NCBI GenBank assembly: GCA_038040385.1
Contig: JBBPII010000006.1
Span: 186,001 to 250,000, forward strand
Origin: Gilichinskyi gelida
Lineage (GTDB): Bacteria > Acidobacteriota > Thermoanaerobaculia > Gp7-AA8
Reading direction: 5' to 3'
Length of the DNA: 64,000 nt
Each line of letters starts with the position of its first letter. Position 1 is the first letter of the stretch. The position numbers and the translations under genes were made by a program. Shown here piece by piece: positions 43,289 to 51,935 of this stretch. The notes beneath the pieces are model-generated. The model was not told the origin of the DNA, searched no databases, and was given only the letters and a program-made list of their open reading frames with translations.

Positions 43289-45016
43289 CTAGTGCAGCTC
43301 GTAGACGCGCAGCCCGTACTCTTTCGATACCTCGTCGACCACGCCCAGCGAGAGTCGTTCCGTCCGCGCGTCGGCCGCGATGTCGAACTGATAGGTGTAG
43401 AAGCTGCGCTTGGCGCGCTGCACGTCGCCGGCCGGGATGTGGAAGAGCTGCCGCTGATGGCTGGCATCGCTGATGCCGCCCACTTTCGAGCCCCAGGCGA
43501 TGTAGACCGAGAAGCCGCCGCTGTAGTTCGGGCCGTTGGGGAGCATGGTCAGCGCAGCGATGGGAATGCGGATGGTGATCGGGATGCGGTACTGCTTGCC
43601 GCGCGGCTGCTTCTCCCCGACTTTGACGCCGAACTTCAGGCGCGCGCCCTCATCGCCGGGACGAAAGAGGCTGGCGAGTACCTTATCTTCCATCCGCGTC
43701 ACGTCGGATTTCTCGGTGACGCCGCGTCGCGAGCGCACCACCAGACCGCGTTTGGTGTCCTTCATCTTCACCACGATCGATCGCGTCTTGTCGAGACTGC
43801 GCGGCGTGGTGCGGTAGGCGAGCGAGTAGTAGGTCTCGAAGTCGTCGCGCACGGTTTCGAGCAGCTTCGGGACGTTGGAGCTTCCCCAGGCCGGAATGCC
43901 GCCGGTCTGCTGCGCGACCACCTTCAGCGTCGGCGTCTCGTTGTCCTGGATCAGGTACTCGAAACCGGCCGCCGCGTTGCTCTCGATGCGCTGTCCGGCG
44001 ACGCGGACCGACGGCCCCGTCGATCCCAGCCCCTCGGGAAACATGGGATAGATGGTGACCCCGTTGGCGTTCGCCGTCTCGTACAGCGACCGGACCATCC
44101 TCGTGGTGTCGAACTCCAGTCGGTCGAGGCTGTCGAGCGTCGCCCCCACGCCGGCGGCCCAAAAGAACTCCGCGCCGGCGACCTGGGAGAGCCGATGGGT
44201 GGCCATCAGGAGGACGCGCTTCCCATCGAAGCCGGCCATGGAGCGCATCAATGCGTTGATGGTGAGAATCTTCTGCTCCATCTCGGCGCGTGCGCGCAGG
44301 GCGTCCATGCGCTGCGATCCGCCCAGCATTTCTTCGTAATTCTCGCGCGCCGAGCCGGCCGCTTCGTCGCCGAGCAGCGCACCGGTGAATTCCTGCACTT
44401 GCAGCTCGAAGTCCTGAATGTCTTCGCCTTCCTGACGCGCCTGCGCGAATTCATCGCGCAGCGCGGAGGTGTTTTGCTGCGCCAGCGAATCGATGGCCCG
44501 GTCGATCAGCGCGAGATCGTCCGTGTAGCTCTGCAGAGTCTTGAGCTCCCCGCGGTTCCAGGTAACCACCATCGCCGCATCGCCCGGCCGCACCGTCCCG
44601 TGCAGCAGCTTCTTCATCGAGTCGAAGAGCGGATCGGATTTGACTTTGGGAAGGCGGAAGCGCTCCACGAAGACGACGAGGGTGCGCTTCTGATCGGTCG
44701 GCGGGGCAGGCGTACCCTCACCCGCCCTACGGGCACCCTCTCCCGCAAGCGGGAGAGGGGGGACGGTGGAGTTTGCGTACTCCGCGAAGTTGGTGATGGG
44801 CTGCTTCGCGCCGTTCTCGAAGACGTCGAAATCCGCCGGCGTGAGGCCCCGAACGCGATTGCCCGCCTTGTCGGTCACGAAGACGTCGACGTTGACGATC
44901 GACACCTCGATCGTCTCGCCCAGGGTGGGAAGGGGCGCCTGCGGCTGCTGTTTGGGGCGGTCGGCGGCGCCGACCAGCAGGAGAGCGGCGAGGGCGAGCA
45001 GACGAAGCCGCATCAC
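43289..45016 (-). CDS. secreted VWA-domain protein of the acidobacterial VWFA type, paralogue 1
   Basis: 575 aa. Signal peptide, then the family hallmark GETIEVSIVNVDVFVTDKAG and VRGLTPADFDVFENGAKQPI. The VWA-like domain follows (LVVFVERFRLPKVKSDPLFD, GDAAMVVTWNRGELKTLQSY, FDGKRVLLMATHRLSQ) and a long C-terminal region (FETYYSLAYRTTPRSLDKTR). This arrangement is specific to Acidobacteria (TIGR03436-like). A palindromic repeat is translated in frame as PLPLAGEGARRAGEG at residues ~92-106. Overlaps the stop of paralogue 2 (45013-45016). Function unknown; surface or periplasmic binding is likely. Confidence 0.88.
   Translation of the reverse strand: MMRLRLLALAALLLVGAADRPKQQPQAPLPTLGETIEVSIVNVDVFVTDKAGNRVRGLTPADFDVFENGAKQPITNFAEYANSTVPPLPLAGEGARRAGEGTPAPPTDQKRTLVVFVERFRLPKVKSDPLFDSMKKLLHGTVRPGDAAMVVTWNRGELKTLQSYTDDLALIDRAIDSLAQQNTSALRDEFAQARQEGEDIQDFELQVQEFTGALLGDEAAGSARENYEEMLGGSQRMDALRARAEMEQKILTINALMRSMAGFDGKRVLLMATHRLSQVAGAEFFWAAGVGATLDSLDRLEFDTTRMVRSLYETANANGVTIYPMFPEGLGSTGPSVRVAGQRIESNAAAGFEYLIQDNETPTLKVVAQQTGGIPAWGSSNVPKLLETVRDDFETYYSLAYRTTPRSLDKTRSIVVKMKDTKRGLVVRSRRGVTEKSDVTRMEDKVLASLFRPGDEGARLKFGVKVGEKQPRGKQYRIPITIRIPIAALTMLPNGPNYSGGFSVYIAWGSKVGGISDASHQRQLFHIPAGDVQRAKRSFYTYQFDIAADARTERLSLGVVDEVSKEYGLRVYELH
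44715..44760. repeat. CTCTCCCGC-type two-hairpin repeat, copy C (in frame)
   Basis: CCCTCACCC, short stem GCCC-TAC-GGGC, then CTCTCCCGC/GCGGGAGAG. Encodes PLPLAGEGARRAGEG inside VWA paralogue 1. Confidence 0.85.
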
Positions 45017-46746
45017 TGCCTCTTCACCGGCTGCATCACCGCCTGGGCGTCGGGATGCATGCGATAGACGCGGACGCCGTATTCGCGCGAGACCTCATCG
45101 ACCACCCCGACCGAGATGCGCTCGGTGCGGCGATCGGCGGCGATCTCGAAATCGTAGGTGAAGAAGCTCTTCTTCGCCCGCGCGACGTCGTCGTTCGGGA
45201 TGTGGAACAACTGCCGCTCGTGCGTGGCCTCGCTGATGCCGCCGATCTTCGAGCCCCAGGCGACGTAGACCGCGAAGCCGCCGCTCTGATTCGGCCCGTT
45301 GGGCAGGATGGTCAGCGCCGAGATCGGGACGCGGATGGTCACCGGAATGCGCAGCTTCTTGCCGCGCGGCGTGCCCACCTTGACCGAGAACGGCAGCGTG
45401 GCGCCGGCGTCGGTGCGGAAGAGGCTCGCCAGAACGTGATCCTCCATGCGCGTGACGTCGGATTTCTCGATCACTTCGCGGCGCGATCGGACGAGGAGCC
45501 TGGGGTCCTTGAGCCGCACCTCCACGGCGCGCGCTTTGTCCTTGCTTCGCGGTGTGGTGCGGTAGGCCAGCGAGTAGTACGTTTCGAAGTCGTCGCGCAC
45601 GCTGTTCAGCAGGTCGACCGTTTCATTGCTTCCCCACGCCGGCTTTCCGCCGGTACGCGCGGCCAGTTCCTTGAGGACCGGCACTTCGTTGTCCTGGATG
45701 AAATACTCGAAGGCCGACGAGCCGCCGGGCTGGAAGCGTCCGGCGGACGTGACCGGCGCGGACGACGATCCGAGTCCTTCCGGAAACAACGGGTAGATCG
45801 CCACGCCGTTGGCGTTTGCCGTTTCGTGGAGCGAACGGATGGTGCTGCTGGTGTCGAGCTCCATCCGATCGATGCCGTCGAGGTTCTCGACCACGCCATT
45901 CGCCCAGTAGAACTCCGCGCCGGCGATCTTCGACAGCCGGTGCGCGGCCAGCAGCAGCACGCGCTTTCCGTCGAAGCCGGCCATGGAGCGCATGACTGCG
46001 TTGATGGTGCGCACCTTCAGCTCCAGGTCGGCGCGCGCCCGCAGCGCGTCGGTTCGCCCGGCCATCCCCTTCATCTCCTCGGCGCCCTGTTGCATGACGG
46101 CAATGGTGGCGTCGGCGGCGCCTGCCTCCTGCGCGAAGTCCTGTGCTTCGAGCTCGAAGTCTTCGACATCCTGCGCGGTGGCGCGCGCCTCGCCGTACTC
46201 GTCGTGCGTGGCGCCGGTGTTCTGGACCTGGATCGCATCGAGCGCCCGGTCCAGCGCGCCGAGGTCGTCGGTGTACGCCTGCAGCGTCTCGAGGTGTCCG
46301 CGATACCACGTGACCACCGTCGCGGCGTCGCCGGGGCGGATGGTGTCGTGGAGGAGCTTCTTCATCGAGCCGACGATCGCCGCGGCCTTCACGCCGGGGA
46401 GGCGGAAGCGCTCGACGAAGACGACCATGGTGCGCTTCTGCGTGTCGCCCTCACCCGGCCTTCGGCCACCCTCTCCCGCGAGCGGGAGAGGGGCAGTCTC
46501 GGCGGCGTACTCGGCGAAGTTCGTCAGCGGTTGCTTGACGCCGTTCTCCAGGACTTCGAAGTCGTTCCTGGTCAGCCCCTGCACGCGCTTGCCGGCCTTG
46601 TCGGTGACGAAGACGTCGACGTTGACGATCGAGACTTCGATTGTCTCGCCGAGCGTCGGCAGCGGCATCTGCGGTTTCGGCTTATCGGACGCGGCGACCA
46701 GCGACAGCGACAGAACGGCGAGGGTGCCACGGCACCACCAGCGCAT
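45013..46746 (-). CDS. secreted VWA-domain protein of the acidobacterial VWFA type, paralogue 2
   Basis: 577 aa. Same architecture as its neighbours: signal peptide, GETIEVSIVNVDVFVTDKAG, VQGLTRNDFEVLENGVKQPL, then the VWA core (MVVFVERFRLPGVKAAAIVG, GDAATVVTWYRGHLETLQAY, GFDGKRVLLLAAHRLSKIAG) and the tyrosine-rich FETYYSLAYRTTPRSKDKAR. The repeat-derived insert reads APLPLAGEGGRRPGEG at the homologous site. It ends with MQPVKRQ and its stop overlaps the next ATG. SD GGAGAGAATCTC. Probably co-expressed with paralogue 1. Confidence 0.88.
   Translation of the reverse strand: MRWWCRGTLAVLSLSLVAASDKPKPQMPLPTLGETIEVSIVNVDVFVTDKAGKRVQGLTRNDFEVLENGVKQPLTNFAEYAAETAPLPLAGEGGRRPGEGDTQKRTMVVFVERFRLPGVKAAAIVGSMKKLLHDTIRPGDAATVVTWYRGHLETLQAYTDDLGALDRALDAIQVQNTGATHDEYGEARATAQDVEDFELEAQDFAQEAGAADATIAVMQQGAEEMKGMAGRTDALRARADLELKVRTINAVMRSMAGFDGKRVLLLAAHRLSKIAGAEFYWANGVVENLDGIDRMELDTSSTIRSLHETANANGVAIYPLFPEGLGSSSAPVTSAGRFQPGGSSAFEYFIQDNEVPVLKELAARTGGKPAWGSNETVDLLNSVRDDFETYYSLAYRTTPRSKDKARAVEVRLKDPRLLVRSRREVIEKSDVTRMEDHVLASLFRTDAGATLPFSVKVGTPRGKKLRIPVTIRVPISALTILPNGPNQSGGFAVYVAWGSKIGGISEATHERQLFHIPNDDVARAKKSFFTYDFEIAADRRTERISVGVVDEVSREYGVRVYRMHPDAQAVMQPVKRQ
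46448..46493. repeat. CTCTCCCGC-type two-hairpin repeat, copy D (in frame)
   Basis: Short stem GGCC-TTC-GGCC, in place of GCCC-TAC-GGGC in copy C, so the base pairs change together; long stem CTCTCCCGC-GA-GCGGGAGAG. In frame in VWA paralogue 2. Confidence 0.85.
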
Positions 46747-46804
46747 GAGATTCTCTCCTTGTGCGGCCCGGCTATTGTCTGCCCCCAGGAGGGTGGCCGC
46801 AAGC

Positions 46805-48430
46805 TCAGCGCTTCAACTGGATGAGCCGCAGCGCGTACTCTTTTGAAACTTCGTCGAGCACGCCGAGGGCCACTCGCTCGGTGCGCTGGTCGGCGGTGAG
46901 CTCGAATTCGTACGTGAAGTGGCTGGCTCGCGCCTTCTCGATGTCGGCGGCCGGGATCTTGTAGCTCTTGGTCTCGTGCGTGGTGTCGCTGATCCCGCCC
47001 AGCTTTCCGCCCCAGGCGAAGTAGACCGAGAACGCGCCGGCGTACTGATTGCCGCTCGGCAGCGCCGTGAGCACGGAGATCGGGATGTGCACGATGACCG
47101 GGACGACGAACTGCTTGCCGCGCGCGCGCCGCTGACCCACCTCCACGCGCAACGCGAATCCCGGCGAGGGCGGATTGCGGAACAGCGCCGCGATCACGCG
47201 ATCCTCCATCCGCGTCACTTCCGACTTCTCCATGAACTCCCGCCGCGACCGCACCGTCAGCGACTTGTTCTTGGTCTTGACCACGATGTTGCGCGCCTTG
47301 TCCGCGCCGCTGCTGCGCACGCGGTAGGCGAGCGAGTAGTACGAGTGGAGATCGTCGCGGACTCGCGGCAGCAGCTTCACCACGTCCTCGCTTCCCCACG
47401 CCGTCAGCCCGCCGGTGGCGTCGGCGATTCGCTTGAGCGCCGGCGTCTCGTTGTTGAGGATGAGGTAATCGGCGGCGCCCGAGCCGGCGCCGCCGCTCTG
47501 CACGCTGTTCAGACCCTCGGGGAACACCGGATAGATCGTGACGCCGTTTGCGTTCGCCGTCTCTTCGATCGACTTGAGCAGCGTCCGCATGTCCAGCGCC
47601 TGCCGCTTTTCGCCGGGGATGGACATCCGTCCGGCGGCGTAGTAGTGCTCCGCCCCCGCCTCCAGCGATAGGCGATGCGTCGCCAGCAGCATGATCTTCT
47701 TCCCCTCGGCGGCGGCAATGGAGCGCATCAGCGCGTTGATCGAGCGGACCTTGCGATTGAGATCGGCGATCTCTTTTTGCGCCGCCATCTGCAGCTCGAG
47801 ATCGGCGAGCGTGTCGCTGGGGCCGACCTGGCCGCCGGCGTTGGCCGCCGCCTGCGCATCGAAGGCTTCGATGTCGGCGATGCTCCAGCGCGTCTCCGCG
47901 GTCGGATCGATGAACGGCCTCGACGACAGCGTGGCGATGCGGTCGAGCGAGCGATCGAGCGCGGGGATGGAGTCGGTGAACTCCTGATGCGTCAGCAGCA
48001 CGCCGCGGTTCCAGGTGACGACCGAGACGCGGTCGCCGGGCCGGATTGACTCGTGAAGCAGTTTCTTGATCGAGGCGAAGAGCGGCTCGGTGCGGAAGTT
48101 CGGCAGGTAGAAGCGCTCGATGAAGACGATCATGGTGCGCTTCTGGGGCTGTGCACCCTCACCCGCCCTTCGGGCACCCTCTCCCGCAAGCGGGAGAGGG
48201 GCTTCGGAGTACTCCGCAAAGTTCGTGATGGGCTGCTTGACGCCGTTCTCGAGAATCTCGAAATCGTCCTGCGCCAGGCCGTGCACGCGCTCTCCGGCCT
48301 TGTTGGTGACGAAGACGTCGAGGTTGACGATGGAGACTTCGATGGTCTCGCCGATGCCGGGGATGGACGGTTTCTGCTGCGCGGCGGCGACGAGCGGCAG
48401 CAGGAGGAGCGCGCCATAGAATGTCCTCAT
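46805..48430 (-). CDS. secreted VWA-domain protein of the acidobacterial VWFA type, paralogue 3
   Basis: 541 aa. Signal MRTFYGALLLLPLVAAAQQ, hallmark GETIEVSIVNLDVFVTNKAG and VHGLAQDDFEILENGVKQPI, VWA core (MIVFIERFYLPNFRTEPLFA, GDRVSVVTWNRGVLLTHQEF, AAEGKKIMLLATHRLSLEAG). The in-frame repeat reads APLPLAGEGARRAGEG. First gene of the triplet (58 nt before paralogue 2). An alternative ATG two codons upstream (48436) exists. Its start codon physically overlaps that of the divergent gene at 48429, so the promoter must lie within that neighbour. Confidence 0.87.
   Translation of the reverse strand: MRTFYGALLLLPLVAAAQQKPSIPGIGETIEVSIVNLDVFVTNKAGERVHGLAQDDFEILENGVKQPITNFAEYSEAPLPLAGEGARRAGEGAQPQKRTMIVFIERFYLPNFRTEPLFASIKKLLHESIRPGDRVSVVTWNRGVLLTHQEFTDSIPALDRSLDRIATLSSRPFIDPTAETRWSIADIEAFDAQAAANAGGQVGPSDTLADLELQMAAQKEIADLNRKVRSINALMRSIAAAEGKKIMLLATHRLSLEAGAEHYYAAGRMSIPGEKRQALDMRTLLKSIEETANANGVTIYPVFPEGLNSVQSGGAGSGAADYLILNNETPALKRIADATGGLTAWGSEDVVKLLPRVRDDLHSYYSLAYRVRSSGADKARNIVVKTKNKSLTVRSRREFMEKSEVTRMEDRVIAALFRNPPSPGFALRVEVGQRRARGKQFVVPVIVHIPISVLTALPSGNQYAGAFSVYFAWGGKLGGISDTTHETKSYKIPAADIEKARASHFTYEFELTADQRTERVALGVLDEVSKEYALRLIQLKR
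48156..48202. repeat. CTCTCCCGC-type two-hairpin repeat, copy E (in frame)
   Basis: Short stem GCCC-TTC-GGGC, long stem CTCTCCCGC-AA-GCGGGAGAG; in frame in VWA paralogue 3 at the same protein position as copies C and D. Confidence 0.85.
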
Positions 48431-50201
48431 GCGCATCGCGGGAATCCTACTCCTGATCGGCGTGACATCCTTAAGTGCACAACCGTCCGACGTCGCCGAG
48501 GCGCGAAAGGTTTTCGAGGCCAACCTCAATGCCATCCGCGAGCAGAATCGCGAGAAGTACCTGTCGTACTACCTGCACGCGGAAAGCCTGGTGCGCGGCG
48601 GCCCGACCGGCTTCATCACCGGCTGGGACGATTTCAATGAGGCGCGCGGCCCCTTTCCGGTGCAGTTCGAGGCCAACGACATCCACCTCACGCCGCTGCG
48701 CCCCGGCCTCGTGTATGGAACCTATCGCTACCGCGTGCGCTACGCCGCGGGCGACGAGCACACCGGCATCTCCGAGCGCCTCTTCGTCCAAACTCCCAAC
48801 GGTTGGAAGATCGCCCTCACCGGCGCCGTCGACACCCCTCCCGGCACGCCCGCCCCGCCGCGCGCGCTCACCGGCGCGACCCTGATCGACGGCCGCGGCG
48901 GCGCGCCGGTAGCGAGCGCCAACATCATCATCCGCGACGGCAAGATCGACTGCGCCGGCACCGCCGCGCAGTGCCCCGTGCCCGATCGCGTCGACGTCAC
49001 CGACCTGCGCGGGATGTGGATCGCGCCGGGACTGATCGACGCGCACGTGCACTTCTCGCAGACCGGGTGGGCGGACGGGCGGCCCGACTCCCTCGACGTC
49101 CGCAAGCTGCATCCGTACGAGGAGACCGCAGCGGAGCTGAAGGCGATGCCGGAGCGCTACGGGCGCTCGTACCTCTGCTCCGGCGTGACCTCCGTGTTCG
49201 ACGTCGGCGGCTATCCGTGGACGCTGCGTCTGCACGACGCGTTCGAGTCGAACACGCAGGTGCCGCACGTGGTTGCCGCGGGGCCGCTGCTGTCGACCCT
49301 CGACCACTGGCTGAATCTGCCCGCCGAGCGGCAGTTCATCGTCCTCAACAGCGAAGACTCGGGACGCGGCGGCGTGCGCTACCTCGCGTCGCACGGCGCG
49401 AAGGCGGTCAAGGTCTGGTACATCGTCACCAAGGATCTCCCTGTCGAGCAGTCGGTGCCGTTCGTCGCCGCCGCGGGCGACGAGGCGCACAAGCACAATC
49501 TCCCGCTCATCGTGCACGCCACCGGCCTGGTCGAGGCGAAGGCCGCGTTGCGCGCCGGCGCGAACGTGCTGGTGCACAGCGTGGAGGACGTGGCGGTCGA
49601 TCAGGAATTCATCGACCTGGCGAAGAAGAACGGCACCATCGTCATCCCCACGCTGACGGTGCTCGACGGCTACATCCGCATGTATCGCGGCGTCGTCGAC
49701 CGGAAAGCGCCGGCGGTCGACGACCCAAACGGCTGCGTCGACCGCGCTACGCTGGCCAAGGTCGCGGAGACCGCCGCGCTCGACGCCGCGCTCGTTCCCG
49801 CCGACCGGATGGCCGCGCGCGAACAGCGCGCCGCGCGCTTCAGCAAGGTCACGCGCGCCAACTTCAAGGCGCTGGTGGACGCCGGCGTCCCCATCGCCAC
49901 CGGCACCGACGCCGGCAATCCGCTGACTCTGCATGGCCCCGCGATCTACGCGGAGATGGAGGCGATGCAGGCCTCGGGGATGACGCCCGCGCAGGTGATC
50001 GTCGCTTCGACCGCCGTCGCCGCGCGCGCCATGGGCCTCGACAAACAGGTCGGCACGATCGAGAAGGGGAAGGACGCCGATCTGATCGTGGTCGCCGCCG
50101 ATCCGACCAGGGACATCGCGGGGCTGCGCAAGCTGCGCTACGTCGTTCGTTCGGGCGTCATGCGGTCGGTCGAAGATTTGCACGCGCTGGCGCAGAGGTG
50201 A
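48429..50201 (+). CDS. secreted NTF2-like domain fused to an amidohydrolase
   Basis: 590 aa. Signal peptide (MRIAGILLLIGVTSLSAQ). Residues ~20-135 form an NTF2/SnoaL-like domain (VFEANLNAIREQNREKYLSY, GTYRYRVRYAAGDEHTGISE). From ~145 an imidazolonepropionase/prolidase-type amidohydrolase: ATLIDGRGGAPVASANIIIR, APGLIDAHVHFSQTGW (metal His pair), the carboxylated-lysine region AKAVKVWYIV, LIVHATGLVEAK, LVHSVEDVAVDQE, IATGTDAGNPLTLHG. TAGAAT ends 6 nt before the ATG. The stop is 5 nt before a palindromic repeat. Confidence 0.87.
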   Translation: MRIAGILLLIGVTSLSAQPSDVAEARKVFEANLNAIREQNREKYLSYYLHAESLVRGGPTGFITGWDDFNEARGPFPVQFEANDIHLTPLRPGLVYGTYRYRVRYAAGDEHTGISERLFVQTPNGWKIALTGAVDTPPGTPAPPRALTGATLIDGRGGAPVASANIIIRDGKIDCAGTAAQCPVPDRVDVTDLRGMWIAPGLIDAHVHFSQTGWADGRPDSLDVRKLHPYEETAAELKAMPERYGRSYLCSGVTSVFDVGGYPWTLRLHDAFESNTQVPHVVAAGPLLSTLDHWLNLPAERQFIVLNSEDSGRGGVRYLASHGAKAVKVWYIVTKDLPVEQSVPFVAAAGDEAHKHNLPLIVHATGLVEAKAALRAGANVLVHSVEDVAVDQEFIDLAKKNGTIVIPTLTVLDGYIRMYRGVVDRKAPAVDDPNGCVDRATLAKVAETAALDAALVPADRMAAREQRAARFSKVTRANFKALVDAGVPIATGTDAGNPLTLHGPAIYAEMEAMQASGMTPAQVIVASTAVAARAMGLDKQVGTIEKGKDADLIVVAADPTRDIAGLRKLRYVVRSGVMRSVEDLHALAQR

Positions 50202-50206
50202 CGCTA

Positions 50207-50284
50207 CGTCATCCTGAGCCGCGCAGACGGCGAAGGATCTCAGCCGACGCGGTCGGAGATCCTTCGCTACGCTCAGGATGACGG
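50207..50284. repeat. TCATCCTGA-type palindromic repeat, copy 4
   Basis: Arms CGTCATCCTGAGCCGCGCAG and GCTACGCTCAGGATGACGG; between two plus-strand genes, 5 nt after the amidohydrolase stop. Confidence 0.88.
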
Positions 50285-50304
50285 CGTGGCAAAATGATGC
50301 GCCC

Positions 50305-50601
50305 ATGACCGACGACGATCCCCGATCCGACGAGTCCCGCGAGAACTTCGCCTACTTCAGCGGCGAGTACGCGCAGGCGCTCCAGGCCTTCAAGGCCATC
50401 GAGGACCAGTCGACCACGCTCATGCTCCTCGGCGTGGGCGAAGATCTGCGCACCTTCGTCGACCAGTTCATCGACATGTCCTCCCGGACGCAGCGGCTTG
50501 CCGAGGAGAAAGGCGAGACGCACTTCGCGGAGTGGTTCTCCGAGCTGATCGGTAAGGCCGAGGCGTTGCGCGGTACGATCGCGCAGGGGAACACCCGTTG
50601 A
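50305..50601 (+). CDS. small hypothetical protein
   Basis: 98 aa, acidic, predicted helical (YAQALQAFKAIEDQSTTLML, AEEKGETHFAEWFSELIGKA). No signal or known motif. An in-frame ATG at 50278 would start within the repeat; 50305 is preferred. Its TGA overlaps a TTG start of the M20 gene (50598-50601). Codon use fits a real gene, but function is unknown. Confidence 0.65.
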   Translation: MTDDDPRSDESRENFAYFSGEYAQALQAFKAIEDQSTTLMLLGVGEDLRTFVDQFIDMSSRTQRLAEEKGETHFAEWFSELIGKAEALRGTIAQGNTR

Positions 50602-51881
50602 GACCAATAGTACGATTCGTACTATTTGCTTTTATGACCTCTTCATTGAGTGCCGCGACTCTCGACCAGCGCATCGACGCCGCCGCCGCCAAGGTGGAGT
50701 CGAAAGTCATCGAGTGCCGCCGCGACATCCATCAGCACCCCGAGCTCGGCAACCGCGAGCTCCGCACCTCCAAGCTCGTCGCCGATCGCCTCCGGGCCCT
50801 CGGCATCGAGGTGCAGACGCCGATCGCGCACACCGGCGTGGTCGGCATCCTGAAAGGCGGGAAGGCGGGCCGGGTCGTCGCGCTGCGCGCGGACATGGAC
50901 GCCCTCCCGGTCGTCGAGCAGGTCGATCTGCCGTTCAAGTCGACGGTGAAGACGACCTACAACGGACACGACGTCGGCGTCATGCACGCCTGCGGGCACG
51001 ACGCGCACGTGGCCATTCTCATCGGGGTGGCGGAGGTTCTCGCCGGCGTCCGCGACGAGCTCCCCGGCACCGTCAAGTTCCTCTTCCAGCCCGCCGAGGA
51101 AGGCGCGCCCGCCGGGGAGGAGGGCGGCGCCGCGCTGATGGTGAAGGAGGGAGTGCTCGACAATCCGAAGGTCGACGCGGTGTTCGGCCTGCACGTCACG
51201 TCGCGATACGCGGTCGGCGAGATCGCCTACCGTCCCGGCGCGATGATGGCGGCGGTCGACTCGTTCAAGATGACCGTGCGCGGCAAGCAGACGCACGGCG
51301 CCTATCCCTGGCTCGGCGTCGATCCGATCGTCGTGGCCTCGCAGATCATCCTCGGCCTGCAGACCATCGCCAGCCGGCAGCTCGACTCCTCGCTCGCGCC
51401 GGCCATCGTCACCGTCGGCTCGATCCACGGCGGCGTGCGCAACAACATCATCCCCGACGAGGTGGAGATGCTCGGCACCATCCGCTCGCTCGACGCGAAG
51501 ATGCGCGACGACGTCCACGCGCGCATCAAGCGGACCGCGGAGGACATCGCCAGGAGCGCCGGCGCGACGGCGGCGGTGACGATCACTCCGGGCTACCCCA
51601 TCACCTACAACGATCCGCCGCTGACCGAGGCCATGGTGCCGACGCTGCGCAAGCTCACCGGCGAGGTCAAAGTCGTCAACGCGGTCCTCGGCGCCGAGGA
51701 CTTTTCGTTCTTCCAGCAGAAAGTGCCGGGGCTGTTCATCTGGATCGGCACGCGGCCGAAGAACCAGACCGCGGAAGAGGCGCCGTCCAATCACTCGCCG
51801 CTCTTTTTCGTCGACGAGAGCGGCCTGGCGCTCGGCGTGCGCGCGCTGTCGCACCTCGCGGCGGACTACTTGAAGCATTAG
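50598..51881 (+). CDS. secreted M20-family amidohydrolase/peptidase
   Basis: 427 aa from TTG 50598. N-terminal RDIHQHPELGNRELRTS, ALRADMDALPVVEQ (first metal Asp), GVMHACGHDAHVAILIG, FQPAEEGAPAGEEGG (catalytic Glu-Glu), dimerisation domain GKQTHGAYPWLGVDPI, and AVLGAEDFSFFQQKVPG. Acts like N-acyl-amino-acid or IAA-amide hydrolases. The TTG start gives a signal-like RPIVRFVLFAFMTSSLSAA; ATG 50634 would remove it. A 21-bp palindrome (50606-50626) lies inside this signal-peptide sequence. Confidence 0.88.
   Translation: MRPIVRFVLFAFMTSSLSAATLDQRIDAAAAKVESKVIECRRDIHQHPELGNRELRTSKLVADRLRALGIEVQTPIAHTGVVGILKGGKAGRVVALRADMDALPVVEQVDLPFKSTVKTTYNGHDVGVMHACGHDAHVAILIGVAEVLAGVRDELPGTVKFLFQPAEEGAPAGEEGGAALMVKEGVLDNPKVDAVFGLHVTSRYAVGEIAYRPGAMMAAVDSFKMTVRGKQTHGAYPWLGVDPIVVASQIILGLQTIASRQLDSSLAPAIVTVGSIHGGVRNNIIPDEVEMLGTIRSLDAKMRDDVHARIKRTAEDIARSAGATAAVTITPGYPITYNDPPLTEAMVPTLRKLTGEVKVVNAVLGAEDFSFFQQKVPGLFIWIGTRPKNQTAEEAPSNHSPLFFVDESGLALGVRALSHLAADYLKH
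50606..50626. repeat. AT-rich 21-bp palindrome, copy 2
   Basis: AATAGTACGA-T-TCGTACTATT, a perfect palindrome around one base, at the 5' end of the M20 gene. Shares 20 identical nt with 21128-21148. Could be a regulator site or a small mobile palindrome. Confidence 0.75.
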
Positions 51882-51882
51882 C

Positions 51883-51935
51883 GTGTAGCGGCGGCCGCTC
51901 CGGCCGCCGGCGCCCGAGAGCGGGCGCCGCTACAC
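51883..51935. repeat. GTGTAGCGGCG palindromic repeat between convergent genes
   Basis: Begins GTGTAGCGGCGGCCGC and ends GGGCGCCGCTACAC, with nested palindromes GGCGGCC-GGCCGCC and GGCGCCCG-CGGGCGCC. Its right arm supplies the TAG stop of the SDR gene (51930-51932); the M20 stop lies just outside its left arm. Confidence 0.85.
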
